Part shown: in pieces, positions 1-9,500 of the stretch
Layout of the letters: each line of letters starts with the position of its first letter
Position numbering within the stretch: position 1 is the first letter of the stretch
Origin: JBBIPA01 sp963775935
Lineage (GTDB): Bacteria; Chloroflexota; Dehalococcoidia; GIF9; UBA5629
Reading direction: 5' to 3'
Length of the DNA stretch: 64,000 nt
Assembly (NCBI GenBank): GCA_963775935.1
Contig: CAVZKR010000002.1
Span: forward strand, 620,001 to 684,000
Notes under the pieces: generated by a model
The model's input: only the letters and a program-made list of their open reading frames with translations
The model's database searches: none
Told to the model about the DNA's origin: nothing
Program-made: the position numbers and the translations under genes

Positions 1-477
1 GACATTAATCCCAAGAACATCATGCTGTGCGGCGACGGTACGGTCAAACTGATCGATTTCGGCACGGCCAAAAACTTGAATGGTGTCGATAAAGACGAGG
101 AAAGCCGTGACCCGTTCACGCAGATCACCAACAAAGGTTTCGATATCCCGGAGCTATTCATAGGCGGGGAAAGCGACCAGCGGTGCGACCTCTGCGGCCT
201 GGCACAGACCTGTATTTATCTCCTCACGCTGAGGCATCCCAACGAGATGTGCTCGGATTTGTTTAAGTCTCACTGGCCGCGATCGTACAGCGAAGCTAAA
301 ACTATTGCTGATTACCTTATTGCCGAAGGCATATCGAATCGTACGGCAAAGTGGCTGGCACAGGGCGTCTTGTTCTCCCCGGGTAACAGGTTTGCCGACG
401 CACATGCTATGAAGACTGCCCTGTCATCAGTAGAAGGTTATCCCATCAAGCCAGCGGAGGTAGTGGCACAGAAGTGA
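1..477 (+). CDS. Ser/Thr protein kinase, C-terminal part (5' end outside window)
   Basis: This is the C-terminal half of a Hanks-type Ser/Thr kinase; the frame is open from base 1. The first residues, DINPKNIM, match the catalytic loop (usual form D-[LIV]-K-P-x-N), so the catalytic Asp is the first residue visible, with Asn at the usual Lys position. A DFG motif follows (LIDFGTAK), then a degenerate APE-like segment (PELF) and the DxxxxG motif (DLCGLA). There is no transmembrane segment after the kinase domain, so this part is cytoplasmic. The stop overlaps the GTG start of the first FHA gene by four bases (GTGA), implying translational coupling. The kinase is therefore the natural candidate to phosphorylate Thr sites read by the three downstream FHA proteins (inference). 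Lobe 1 cannot be seen. Confidence 0.85.
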   Translation, partial: DINPKNIMLCGDGTVKLIDFGTAKNLNGVDKDEESRDPFTQITNKGFDIPELFIGGESDQRCDLCGLAQTCIYLLTLRHPNEMCSDLFKSHWPRSYSEAKTIADYLIAEGISNRTAKWLAQGVLFSPGNRFADAHAMKTALSSVEGYPIKPAEVVAQK

Positions 478-1586
478 GAAGCACAGTACTGTTCCTTGCT
501 ATTACCTTGATTTTCGGCGCTCTTATTATGCTGCTTAGCCAGACGGCGAGCGTCGGGGCGGTAGGCGCACCGACAGATAACTCTACGATACCGAATTTCC
601 CTATCGGTGACCAGGCTCAGGATGAAATCAAGCCGCTGGTGAAGTATGTTCGGCTGGGACCCACGTCACAGACCAAAAGCACGACGCCCAATGTTATACC
701 GAATTTCATCGGGGTATCGGAACAGGACAAATTTAAGATCACTGCAACTGAAAACTGGTACCTGCAGGTAGACATCAATGCATCCGGTTGGCTTTATATC
801 TATGAATATTTTTCAGTCGGCGAGAAATTTTCGGGGAAATGGATAGCCTATAAATGGCAATTGCCGCAAAGCGGCCTCTGGAAACTTGGTCCGTTCACTG
901 CCAGTACTGATGAACTGGAGGGGCAGCATATATACCGGTTCTGGTTTTATAGTGATGGTCTCTGGGCTGGGGAAGACCCGAAAAGTTCAAACAACATATT
1001 AATTTACTGGACGTATTCCAAAGGCCAGCCCGCTGAGCAACCTGCAGGGCAGATACTACCACAACCACCAATCACTTCTGCAAAAGAAGCCACGTTCCTT
1101 GAACGGTTGCACGGTTTTATCACCAAACCGGTAGTAATGGTGCTCAGCCCCCTGGTGTTGATCGCCATCGTCATAGTTGGCCTTTATATGTATCGGCGGT
1201 ATGCCAGAAGGAAGAGAATTCAGGATACAGCATTATTGCCAGTTGAGGAAGAGCCGGAAAATGCCTTTGCTGCATTACCATCAGCTACAGCCAGCGCCAA
1301 AATAGCGTTGCCCAACGGTGTGGAGCTCCGGCTTATTGGCAACAGCAGGGTTATAGGCCGGGGTGACCTTGCCAGGGCGCTGGATTTGGATGAGCTGGGG
1401 CTTATATCGAGACGGCACTTCGAGGTTAAGTCGGAAGGCGAGCAGTTCTACATCGAGGACCTGGACAGTGCCAACGGCACCAGACTCAATGGCGTGGATA
1501 TCAGCGGCAAAGGGCTGGTCAGTCTCAGTACCGATGACGTTATAGAGCCAGCCGGCGCAATACATTTAACGTTTTACGTTCTTTAA
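474..1586 (+). CDS. Exported single-span protein with cytoplasmic C-terminal FHA domain (FHA-1)
   Basis: The protein has 370 residues. Residues 1-29 look like a signal peptide, and about 85-185 form an aromatic-rich extracellular beta domain (YLQVDINASGWLYIYEY, then WKLGPF). A transmembrane helix lies near 217-239, followed by a basic stop-transfer sequence (YRRYARRKR). An FHA domain occupies about 280-370. The phosphothreonine-binding residues are present: GR in VIGRGDL, S-R-x-H in ISRRH, and NG in SANGTRLNG. The ectodomain resembles that of the next gene, so the two are paralogous sensors. The GTG start overlaps the kinase stop. The topology (ectodomain outside, FHA inside, no kinase domain) suggests a receptor that recruits a phosphorylated partner. 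The ligand is unknown. Confidence 0.85.
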   Translation: MRSTVLFLAITLIFGALIMLLSQTASVGAVGAPTDNSTIPNFPIGDQAQDEIKPLVKYVRLGPTSQTKSTTPNVIPNFIGVSEQDKFKITATENWYLQVDINASGWLYIYEYFSVGEKFSGKWIAYKWQLPQSGLWKLGPFTASTDELEGQHIYRFWFYSDGLWAGEDPKSSNNILIYWTYSKGQPAEQPAGQILPQPPITSAKEATFLERLHGFITKPVVMVLSPLVLIAIVIVGLYMYRRYARRKRIQDTALLPVEEEPENAFAALPSATASAKIALPNGVELRLIGNSRVIGRGDLARALDLDELGLISRRHFEVKSEGEQFYIEDLDSANGTRLNGVDISGKGLVSLSTDDVIEPAGAIHLTFYVL

Positions 1587-1757
1587 CCCTGCAAAAGCTA
1601 ATCAGATATTTACCCCGTCCAGCCAGTTTGTTAACCGTCCTCCATTTTGTCAGGAAACTGTCAGTGACCTGTCAGCCTGCGGTCAAGCAGCCCGCTCCCG
1701 GTATGAGTATAGTTAATCTTGAAAGGAAATATTATATTGGGGAGTTGACTGTCACAC

Positions 1758-3332
1758 ATGAAGAAGATTTTTGCAACAATTCTGATCGTTCTCATAATCC
1801 AATTGGTCTCTCTTGTTGCCATTTCACCTGTTTATGCCCAGGACTATCCGTTTCCGCCGTTCAGTCCTGAAGAGTCATGGCAACCTCCGTATGGAGGAGG
1901 GGGGATCCTGGAGCCCCGGGTGGGAGTAGAAGCGTATGGCCATACCTGGTCTAACCTGCTAATTTCACCGCCGGCGGCTGTGGCGCCGGGCATTCCAAGT
2001 TCTATAATAAATGCTTACCTGGTTAACAACTATGGACAAATCCTGACCGACCTGCACCGAAACGAGGTATGTTATCTTATTGCATCCGTCAACGGCCCAG
2101 GTTACTTCTATCTATGGGAATACTATCCTTCCGGCACAGCCTCCTACGGGCACTGGCTTTGTTATCGATGGTACCGCCCGAGCGCCGGCATCTGGAGGAT
2201 CGGGCCATTCGCTGCCGAATCGTTAGACCCTGCCGGCCAATACACCTGGAAGATGTGGTTTCTTTCCGGGTATACCTGGTCAACGCGCTCACTGGACTTT
2301 AACTATACCAGGAGCTATTATCCGCCAGACATACCAGGCCTGACGCCGGGGCCAATGCCTTCCCCTGTGATTAATTCGTTCACTGCCAATAAGGCTTCTA
2401 TTGAGGCAGGGGAAACAGCAGTCCTGACCTGGACGACTACGAATACTGTCAGCGTGACTATCTCGCCGGGTATTGGAACGGTCGCTGCTTCCGGTTCCAC
2501 ATCAGTTACTCCTGCCTCCACGATCATCTATACCCTGGCAGCGAAAGGTAAATCGGGTGAGCCCGTATCCTCGACTGCCACCATAACAGTTATACCCAGG
2601 ATACCACCCAGTATCAGCATTGGTCAGGCTACCATACAGAGCGGTAAGTCGACGTCCCTCTCCTGGAACGCCCCAGGGGCAATACGGGTATCGATTACCG
2701 GTATTGGCAATGTTGACATCAGGGGAACTGCACCGGTATCTCCGGATAAGACGACGACGTACACTCTTACTGCCACGTATATTGACGGCACTGCGCAGTC
2801 TACATTTGTAACGGTTAACGTGGAACAGCCGACTTACTTACTCTGGGCCCTTATATTTTTTCTGGCAGTCGCGGCTATCGCCATATTGTTCTTAATTTTC
2901 AGGAGGCCGAGGAAAGTCCAACAGGCATCGGTAGCGGAGACACAGGCAGGTCACATTGCGCAGTCCGAGGAGACACATTCCACGGATACTTTACCAGCCA
3001 CCACGCCAGTGCTGGAAGCTGCCCCGGCCAAACTCATTATGCCAGGTGGGAATGAGATACTACTGGCAGGCAATGCCAGGTCCTTCGGTCGGCGTGAATT
3101 TGAAGCATTTATACCGGCTGAGCATGTCTCTTACCTATCCAGACAGCATGTCAATATCTGGTACGAAAACGGCCAGTACTTTATTGAAGACCGCAGCAGC
3201 ACCAACGGTACCAGGTTAAATGGTACGGATATTAAGGGAACCGGCCGTCATGCGCTTGCTGACGGCGATGTCATTGAGCTTGCGGGCAAACTGAATATCA
3301 CGTTCAAAGGAAATATAAATAAGGAGGTCTAA
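1758..3332 (+). CDS. Exported single-span protein with two Ig-like domains and C-terminal FHA domain (FHA-2)
   Basis: The protein has 524 residues. A signal peptide covers about 1-27 (ending SPVYA). Next comes an aromatic-rich domain like that of FHA-1 (YFYLWEYYPSG, WRIGPFAAE). Two Ig-like repeats follow, each with a T-x-Y-T-L strand: roughly 203-280 starting PVINSFTANK, and 285-352. A transmembrane helix lies near 360-382 and an FHA domain near 440-524. The FHA binding residues are conserved (FGRREF, LSRQH, TNGTRLNG). The 171-base gap after FHA-1 shows no terminator. The stop overlaps the next start by one base (TAATG), and a strong Shine-Dalgarno AAGGAGG sits at 3321-3327. Specific function is unknown. 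Confidence 0.85.
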   Translation: MKKIFATILIVLIIQLVSLVAISPVYAQDYPFPPFSPEESWQPPYGGGGILEPRVGVEAYGHTWSNLLISPPAAVAPGIPSSIINAYLVNNYGQILTDLHRNEVCYLIASVNGPGYFYLWEYYPSGTASYGHWLCYRWYRPSAGIWRIGPFAAESLDPAGQYTWKMWFLSGYTWSTRSLDFNYTRSYYPPDIPGLTPGPMPSPVINSFTANKASIEAGETAVLTWTTTNTVSVTISPGIGTVAASGSTSVTPASTIIYTLAAKGKSGEPVSSTATITVIPRIPPSISIGQATIQSGKSTSLSWNAPGAIRVSITGIGNVDIRGTAPVSPDKTTTYTLTATYIDGTAQSTFVTVNVEQPTYLLWALIFFLAVAAIAILFLIFRRPRKVQQASVAETQAGHIAQSEETHSTDTLPATTPVLEAAPAKLIMPGGNEILLAGNARSFGRREFEAFIPAEHVSYLSRQHVNIWYENGQYFIEDRSSTNGTRLNGTDIKGTGRHALADGDVIELAGKLNITFKGNINKEV

Positions 3333-4609
3333 TGAATTTAAGAAAGTCAATCCTCATCCTGACAGCAGCATTGCTAGTATGCTCTGCGCTCTTGCTCCAG
3401 GTCACGCCAGTATCCGCTGCCTCGGACAATACCACAAATGAACAGGAGGCATTATTACAGGCTCCGCCTGCACCACCGCCACCTCCGCCTGCACCACCGC
3501 CACCTCCTCCTGCACCACCGCCACCTCCTCCGCCTCCGCCTGCACCACCGCCACCTCCGCCTGCACCACCGCCACCTCCTCCGCCTCCGCCTCCGCCTGT
3601 ACCACCACCACTTCCACCTCCACCTCCACCGCCTCCACCTGCACCTGCACCTTGCTGGTCTTTGCCTTGTTATCTGGGATGTCCTCCCTGTCCACCTTCC
3701 TGGAGGTGCTCCAATTGTGTACTGCCAAGAGTGGTAATAATTGAGCCACCTCCACAGCCGATTGTTTGTGCTCCGGTAATCAACTCGTTTACTGCTAGTC
3801 CGAGTTACATTCAGCCATGCCAGACAGTTGTGCTTACATGGAACGTGAGCAATGCCGATACAGTCACCTTATCCCCCGGAATAGGTTCAGTTCCGGGTTC
3901 CGGCTCACACAGCCTGACCCTGGGAGATACCACGACCTATACGCTTACTGCCACGAATAGCGCCGGTAGCGTGAGCGCCAGCACCACCGTGACGGCCGCT
4001 CTACACATTTCCACCCTTTATACAGGCAGCGGCTCAGAAACTGCCAGCGGTGGGAACGTTGCTGACGCTGGCACGGGCGGCATCTTGACCCTAGGTTTCG
4101 GAGGCGACAATGGAACGTCTAATTCATGGCCGCTGTATGTCCTGTTGATTGGTCTGCTTGCGGTAGCAGCCGCGGCGATAGTAGTTTTTGTCGCCAGGAA
4201 ACCTGCAGCAGCTTATGCTGGACACCGTGCCGGCACCCGGGTAGGATACTCGTCCTGGAGTACCTCTACACTCCCTGCAACTGAAACGCCAAAGACGACG
4301 CCCATCGATGCAGGGATTGCGGCGAAGTTTATAGCGGCAGATGGGGGACATATACCCATCTCAACAAATGTCGGGTCTCTGGGAAGGGATGATTTCCGGT
4401 CTCTGGTGATGCCAGACAAGGCCAGCCTGATTTCCAGAGAGCATCTACGAGTCGATTTCGAAGATGGCGAATACTACATTGAAGATCGCCATAGCACTAA
4501 TGGCACTAAGATTAACGGGTCCAGAATCAACGACAAAGGCAGGTTCTTATTGAATGATGGTGATGTGATCGAGCTTGCCGATGCGCTTACCCTTACCTTC
4601 AGGGCTTAG
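3332..4609 (+). CDS. Exported single-span protein with polyproline stalk, Cys-rich knob, Ig-like domain and FHA domain (FHA-3)
   Basis: The protein has 425 residues. A signal peptide covers about 1-29. Residues 44-106 are almost pure proline with Ala punctuation. A Cys-rich knob follows, with six Cys within about 22 residues (CWSLPC, CPPC, RCSNC). An Ig-like domain (PVINSFTASPSY...) is closely related to those of FHA-2. A transmembrane helix lies near 266-290 and an FHA domain near 340-425 (LGRDDF, ISREH, TNGTKING, all binding residues intact). The proline tract probably acts as a rigid wall-spanning stalk, and the Cys cluster could be disulfide-bonded outside (inference). The gene is translationally coupled to FHA-2 and is the last of the plus-strand operon, followed directly by a terminator-like hairpin. 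Confidence 0.85.
   Translation: MNLRKSILILTAALLVCSALLLQVTPVSAASDNTTNEQEALLQAPPAPPPPPPAPPPPPPAPPPPPPPPPAPPPPPPAPPPPPPPPPPPVPPPLPPPPPPPPPAPAPCWSLPCYLGCPPCPPSWRCSNCVLPRVVIIEPPPQPIVCAPVINSFTASPSYIQPCQTVVLTWNVSNADTVTLSPGIGSVPGSGSHSLTLGDTTTYTLTATNSAGSVSASTTVTAALHISTLYTGSGSETASGGNVADAGTGGILTLGFGGDNGTSNSWPLYVLLIGLLAVAAAAIVVFVARKPAAAYAGHRAGTRVGYSSWSTSTLPATETPKTTPIDAGIAAKFIAADGGHIPISTNVGSLGRDDFRSLVMPDKASLISREHLRVDFEDGEYYIEDRHSTNGTKINGSRINDKGRFLLNDGDVIELADALTLTFRA
3461..3651 (+). repeat. Low-complexity proline-codon repeat inside FHA-3
   Basis: Irregular short tandem copies of units such as GCACCACCGCCACCTCC encode the polyproline stalk. The antisense and shifted frames stay open here (His/Leu/Arg-rich and Val/Glu-rich) but are not genes. 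The length probably varies between strains by slippage. Confidence 0.85.
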
Positions 4610-4618
4610 TAGCTCCAG

Positions 4619-4653
4619 GAGCCAGCACCTGTTTTTCTCCCGGGTGCTGGCTC
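4619..4653 (+). terminator. Hairpin terminator after the FHA operon
   Basis: An 11-bp perfect stem, GAGCCAGCACC (4619-4629) with GGTGCTGGCTC (4643-4653), encloses a 13-nt loop ten bases after the FHA-3 stop. The downstream T-tract is weak (TTATGTTTCT). It could also stop the convergent small gene on the minus strand. Confidence 0.7.
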
Positions 4654-4675
4654 TTATGTTTCTATTGAAAAAACG

Positions 4676-4855
4676 CTATTCCCATTTTCCAGCAAGTATC
4701 TTCGCCAGACGCTTATAACCGGCTGATCGAACCCACTTTTTTGCCCAATCCTCAATAGCTTTTACCCCATCTGGATATTCCTCTTTTATTTTTTCCAGTT
4801 CCAGAGATGCATCATTAGCGGCATCATCCATTTTCTTTGCATCAAATTCTGGCAT
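4676..4855 (-). CDS. Small charged hypothetical protein (59 aa)
   Basis: This short gene begins MPEFDAKKMDDAAND and ends ILAGKWE. It is rich in Lys, Glu and Asp, has no membrane segment or Cys, and is predicted mostly helical. The start is supported by a strong Shine-Dalgarno, GGGAGG, six bases before the ATG. It sits convergent to the FHA operon and shares its terminator hairpin. The family is not recognised. The clean ribosome-binding site and balanced composition make it more than a chance ORF. Confidence 0.6.
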   Translation of the reverse strand: MPEFDAKKMDDAANDASLELEKIKEEYPDGVKAIEDWAKKWVRSAGYKRLAKILAGKWE

Positions 4856-5117
4856 TTATTTCCTCCCGTGTTCATGTAACATTTCATGGTGTAATTATCA
4901 AACTTATTTTCGGGATTGGCAAATCTTATGGTCTAAATGACACAACTGCCTCGCTTCAGTCCTAATCTCTTATTACAAGCGAGATAAAAAACCTCTTTAC
5001 TGCTATCTGCTCGTCACCAATGAGCGAAAGGAAAAACCTCAGCTTGGCTATTTCAACTTCTATCACCCAACTGGATAAGAGCAGGTCTACTCAGGTGATA
5101 TGGTATGAATATGGGTA

Positions 5118-6599
5118 CTAAATTTGTTTGGCAAGACCTTCTAGAGTAGTTTCGAGCTTCTTGATTTTGGCCTGTAATGTACTAACAGAGTCCTGATATT
5201 GATTCAGGGATATTTCCCCCACTTTATATCTTATTTCAAGCTTGCTCAGTTCCAGCTTATGGGACTTCATTTCCTGCTGTAATGCCAATAATTGTTTCTG
5301 TGTAGTTGCTAGCTGTTCTACACTCACAGCAGGGGCTGGTGATGATCGCGGAGATTGATTGTCAGCTAATAGATGACCGCAGGATTTGCAGGTAACTGCT
5401 TCCTGACTATTTTTTTTGCCGCAGAACCTGCATTGTGTATCAACGCGTGCGATTGGAGTCGTCGGCTCTCGAGTACCTGATGATGCACCTGGTCGTGCTA
5501 CACTCGCTTCAGGAATCTCTGGTTTTACAGAAACAATCAGCGGTGGCAGGGTAACTTCCTCAATTAAGAAATCGGTTATCTGTTTAGGGGTAACTTTAGA
5601 GACGAACACTTTGCCTTCTACTGTAGGCGCAAACTGGAGAATTAGCGATGAATCAGTAAAAACATAAATACGATGGCTCCATAGTAATTCTCCTGATGGC
5701 AATTGTGTGACTCTTTGCCACTGTAAGCCTGCCTGATCTCCAATGGTCCTGGTAACCAGCGGCACGAAAACTGGCGCCAGAGTATAGTTGTCGCCTTTTT
5801 CTTTGATAAGCACTTTCGCATCGGTCAATAGTATCAATGACTCAAGAATTTGTGATAGAGATGGTGGATTATAGTTCATGCCAGCTACGGTAATGTAGGT
5901 GATGAAGTCTTCAAAGCCAGTCAGTCCCCACTGGTTCGATAAATAGTCGTTGACCTGCTGTAACGAAGAGGTCATGATATCGTTTCCTGCTTGGGCAGTG
6001 CCACCTTTCGCCTTCCTACGGGCGAGGTCAATAAAGCCGAAGAGGACGGCAATGACTGGAAGTTTGAAATGCCCTTCGAAATCGAAGTTTATTTCCTGCT
6101 CCGAATCAGGAGGGATCAAAGGCCATATTAATTTGAAGATGTCAGACTGATCCACGAAGGCACTTATCCTGTAGCGGGTATCAACCTGGTTCAGAATAAC
6201 ACCGCTGCCATCAATAATATGGCCGGGGAACTGGACATTGGCCTCAGCGCACATATCCAGGTCTCCCCAGATTCTGAAGGTGAGGTTAGTCTGTGGATTA
6301 AGCAGCACCCTGGCAATCTTGAGAAAGGTTGGAGATAGCTTGATACTATCGCCTTTGGGCAACTCGATGAAATCACTGGCATACAGTTCAGCCAGCTGAA
6401 ATGAATAGAGCTCAGCCGGATTCCCCATGAGCAGCCGTGGCGAAATACTGGTTGGTTTTCCAGCAATGTCCAGCAGTCTTGCTAGCACAGAGCGTGGAAT
6501 ATCTGCCTTGAGTACTAAGTTAGCGCCCGGAGCTAGCTCGCGATTCTCTTGGTCGCTGTCAGATTCTTTACTTACTACTTTTCGTTTTGTTCTCTCCAC
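5118..6599 (-). CDS. Zinc-ribbon / C-terminal coiled-coil protein of unknown function
   Basis: The protein has 493 residues, with no signal peptide and no clear transmembrane helix. Residues about 1-350 are a soluble region I do not recognise. A four-Cys zinc ribbon follows (C390, C393, C404, C407; CRFCGKK...CKSCGHLL), then a coiled coil from about 428 to the end. Inside the coil lies LEIRYKVGEISLNQYQDS, a segment strikingly like one in the cohesin-like protein at 12375-13427 (LETRYNVGELPRDTYESS). The start overlaps the end of the giant upstream gene by 25 bases, so the two are co-translated. It probably acts as a cytoplasmic adaptor of the same apparatus (inference). Confidence 0.75.
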   Translation of the reverse strand: MERTKRKVVSKESDSDQENRELAPGANLVLKADIPRSVLARLLDIAGKPTSISPRLLMGNPAELYSFQLAELYASDFIELPKGDSIKLSPTFLKIARVLLNPQTNLTFRIWGDLDMCAEANVQFPGHIIDGSGVILNQVDTRYRISAFVDQSDIFKLIWPLIPPDSEQEINFDFEGHFKLPVIAVLFGFIDLARRKAKGGTAQAGNDIMTSSLQQVNDYLSNQWGLTGFEDFITYITVAGMNYNPPSLSQILESLILLTDAKVLIKEKGDNYTLAPVFVPLVTRTIGDQAGLQWQRVTQLPSGELLWSHRIYVFTDSSLILQFAPTVEGKVFVSKVTPKQITDFLIEEVTLPPLIVSVKPEIPEASVARPGASSGTREPTTPIARVDTQCRFCGKKNSQEAVTCKSCGHLLADNQSPRSSPAPAVSVEQLATTQKQLLALQQEMKSHKLELSKLEIRYKVGEISLNQYQDSVSTLQAKIKKLETTLEGLAKQI

Positions 6600-9500
6600 T
6601 TACGCATTTCCTCTTGAAGTCGAGCGAGTTCCTCTCGTTGTTTTGCCAGCTCTTCACGGGCTTGGGCAAGTTCTTCTCTCATAAGTTGGGACTGCTGCAA
6701 ATTCTGGCTGCTTAAACCCTGATGCTGAAGCCCTTCACTGCTAAGCCCTTCGCTACTGAGCCCCTGCTGCTGTAAGCCTTCATGTTGAAGTCCGCTCTGA
6801 CGAAGTTCTTGTTGATGTAATTGCTCACTGCTAAAACCTTCCGGTGTTCTGCCCATGCCTTCGACAGGTCTGCCCATGCCTTCGACAGGTCTGCCCATGC
6901 CTTCGACAGGTCTGCCCATGCCTTCGACAGGTCTGCCCATGCCTTCGACAGGTCTGCCCATGCCTTCGACAGGTCTGCCCATGCCTTCGACAGGTCTGCC
7001 CATGCCTTCGACAGGTCTGCCCATGCCTTCGACAGGTCTGCCCATGCCTTCGACAGGTCTGCCCATGCCTTCGACAGGTCTGCCCATGCCTTCGACAGGT
7101 CTGCCCATGCCTTCGACAGGTCTGCCCATGCCTTCGACAGGTCTGCCCATGCCTTCGACAGGTCTGCCCATGCCTTCAATACCTCTGTGAATTTCTTGAG
7201 CTTCAGTTTGGGACTCAAATTGTTCTGCCGTTGATTTTGGTGCTGGCTCAGATGGCTGTTCGTGGTAAGCCCGTGGAGTTACAGGTTCTTTGATATCCGG
7301 AGTAGCTGCTGCTGCATGTCTAATCGCAGGACCAGCGGGCTCTGCTGGTATACCTCGTGCTGGCTCTGGTGTATATTGTGGTTCCCTTGGTGAGCCCCTT
7401 GGTGAGACTGGTTTATGGTCCATTCCTATGCCAGCTGATGAAAATGGCTTTTCGTCGAATAAAGGTTCTTCATGAACACGAGATGGTTCTTCTGGGGATG
7501 GTTGCCCTGGAAGTACAGACCTGGCTACTCTAGATGTGTCGGCGGAGGTACCCAGATCAGGTGCCGGTCCAACAGCTGGCCTGCTGAATTTATGGAGAAC
7601 CTCGAATTGTCCAGCCAGCTTCTCCTGGGCGTCAGTGATAGGTGGCCTGCCATGCGTCCCGTAGCCCAAATCTTCTAGCCCCTTTTCAAGATTTGTTATA
7701 TCAGAAGGCTTGCAATCAGCTCCCTTGGGAGTTCTCTGGAAAAGCTCCATTGCTGCAGCGTCTCTGTCCTTGAGCGGTGCAACGTCACAACCCTGTTTAC
7801 GATAGCCTTCGCGCATTTTCATTAACATATCTATACCTTTTTGTGTCTGTGATACTCCTTCCTGCGGGTCTATGTTCGTATATGGTCTTGATTTCGCCGG
7901 GTATTGAAGGGCCATTCCCGTTGCATCCTCCAGCGTTGTTTCTCCCCGTGCTACCTTTAAAACGTTCGATTCTTCTTTTACCATCATTGGCCTGCCATCA
8001 ACAATTGCCATTCGGTGGTCGGACACATCTCTCCCCGCCTCAACATGAAATCTATCGGTAAAGACCTGGTTCTTGGACTCTGCCCAGCATTCATGTTTGG
8101 TCTTGTCGTCAGCCATTGCTAAAATTTCCCTATCAGACATTCTTTGCCCGCCACGTGCAGCCTCTATTTTCGCTATATCCTCACTCTTCGCTTCTCTCAG
8201 TCGATCAAAATATTTCGGTTGATTCTGAGAGTTGATGGCATCTTCGCCACCGACGAGTTTCATGCCATGATTGAAGAAGTCCTCACGGGCCCTCGGTGCC
8301 CAGATTCTACTGTCAACTTCGGAATATGTCACTTTCCCGGTTGTCGCGTCTTTATGCTCAATTAACATGCGTGCGTCTCGGTCGGCGCCAACTTTGACTG
8401 GCTCAATAGATCCGTCTGGATTTTGTTTTGGTGTCGAGAATTCAGCAACAACCAGCCTGTCTCCAGGCTTGATTAGACCTCGTTTTACTAATTCTGGGGC
8501 TACATTTTTAATTGTCTCGTTGTTAGCGGGTTCGTAAATCAAATCCCTGCGTGTATTCATTATTACATCTTGTACTTCCTGAGGAGCTCCTTTTGCTGTC
8601 TGGCTCGACGCCGGATCACTCAGTTGGTCAAGGGTACGATGGGCACTTGTATATTTCCCGAGTTCCATCTCTCCCTCGAGTGTGGTTGGTATCCGTTGTC
8701 TTTGCACTAACTTTACATTGCCATTCTCGTCAGTAATAAAGACATTTTCGGTAGTCATCCTGACTTCCTGGTGATGATTGTCAGGGTCACCAAGTTGCTT
8801 TATAATCTTCGGTTGCTTATCAAGTGGGATATCATCCGCATCTAATTTATTACCTTTCATGGCAGACTTTATCCCTTCCTCCGAAGCACGTGACTCCGCA
8901 ATACCTTGCTCCAAGTCAGCTTCTCGCTGAGCTTTTTCATATTTTTCTGCCTGAGCCTTGTAATGCCCTCCGATTCTATCACCGGCTCTGGCTCCAATAC
9001 CCCCAATCAGCCCTTCCTGTGCTCCTTCGCCGAAGGTGCCACCATTCATAACGCTGGTTACACCTCCAGAAACAGTAGAAAGGGCAACCTTGGCTCCTTC
9101 TTGGGTGAAGCTGCCCTTCACAGTTGAAGCATCTATTTTGTCACCAAGAAGGCTGCTTCCAATAGAAAGTAGCCCCGTACCGCCTGCCCTTAACAAGCTT
9201 GTCCCATGACCTTCTGCTGTACTTTTCCCATCTTTGTCTACTGGAGCATAACCTGCATCACGGCGCGCTTTGAGATAGGATTCGGCCGTATCCCCGACTG
9301 CAGGCACAAAGAGCTTGGTGTATTTGCTAACATTGGCAACATTCGACCAGGCGCCGAGAGCACCGTCCTTGGCACCGCTAAGGAAGCCAACTATGGTACT
9401 GCCCACAACCCTGGTGGCTGAATGCCCGCGGTCATAGCTATCATACCCTTCCTGAGTTGCAGAGATGGTGCCCACACCAACGGCTGCTGCTGCTATGCCA

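Noticed and set aside
3402..3755. His/Leu/Arg-rich and Val/Glu-rich ORFs over the FHA-3 proline tract
   Set aside because: Low-complexity shadows of the proline codons; FHA-3 is read through in the correct frame.
6851..7186. CRISPR array
   Set aside because: The repeats are directly adjacent without spacers and encode a protein repeat; no cas genes are present.
6821..7293. Long open frames on both strands through the 21-bp array
   Set aside because: They are by-products of a stop-free tandem unit; only the minus-strand frame continuing through the whole 1521-codon gene has flanking coding character.
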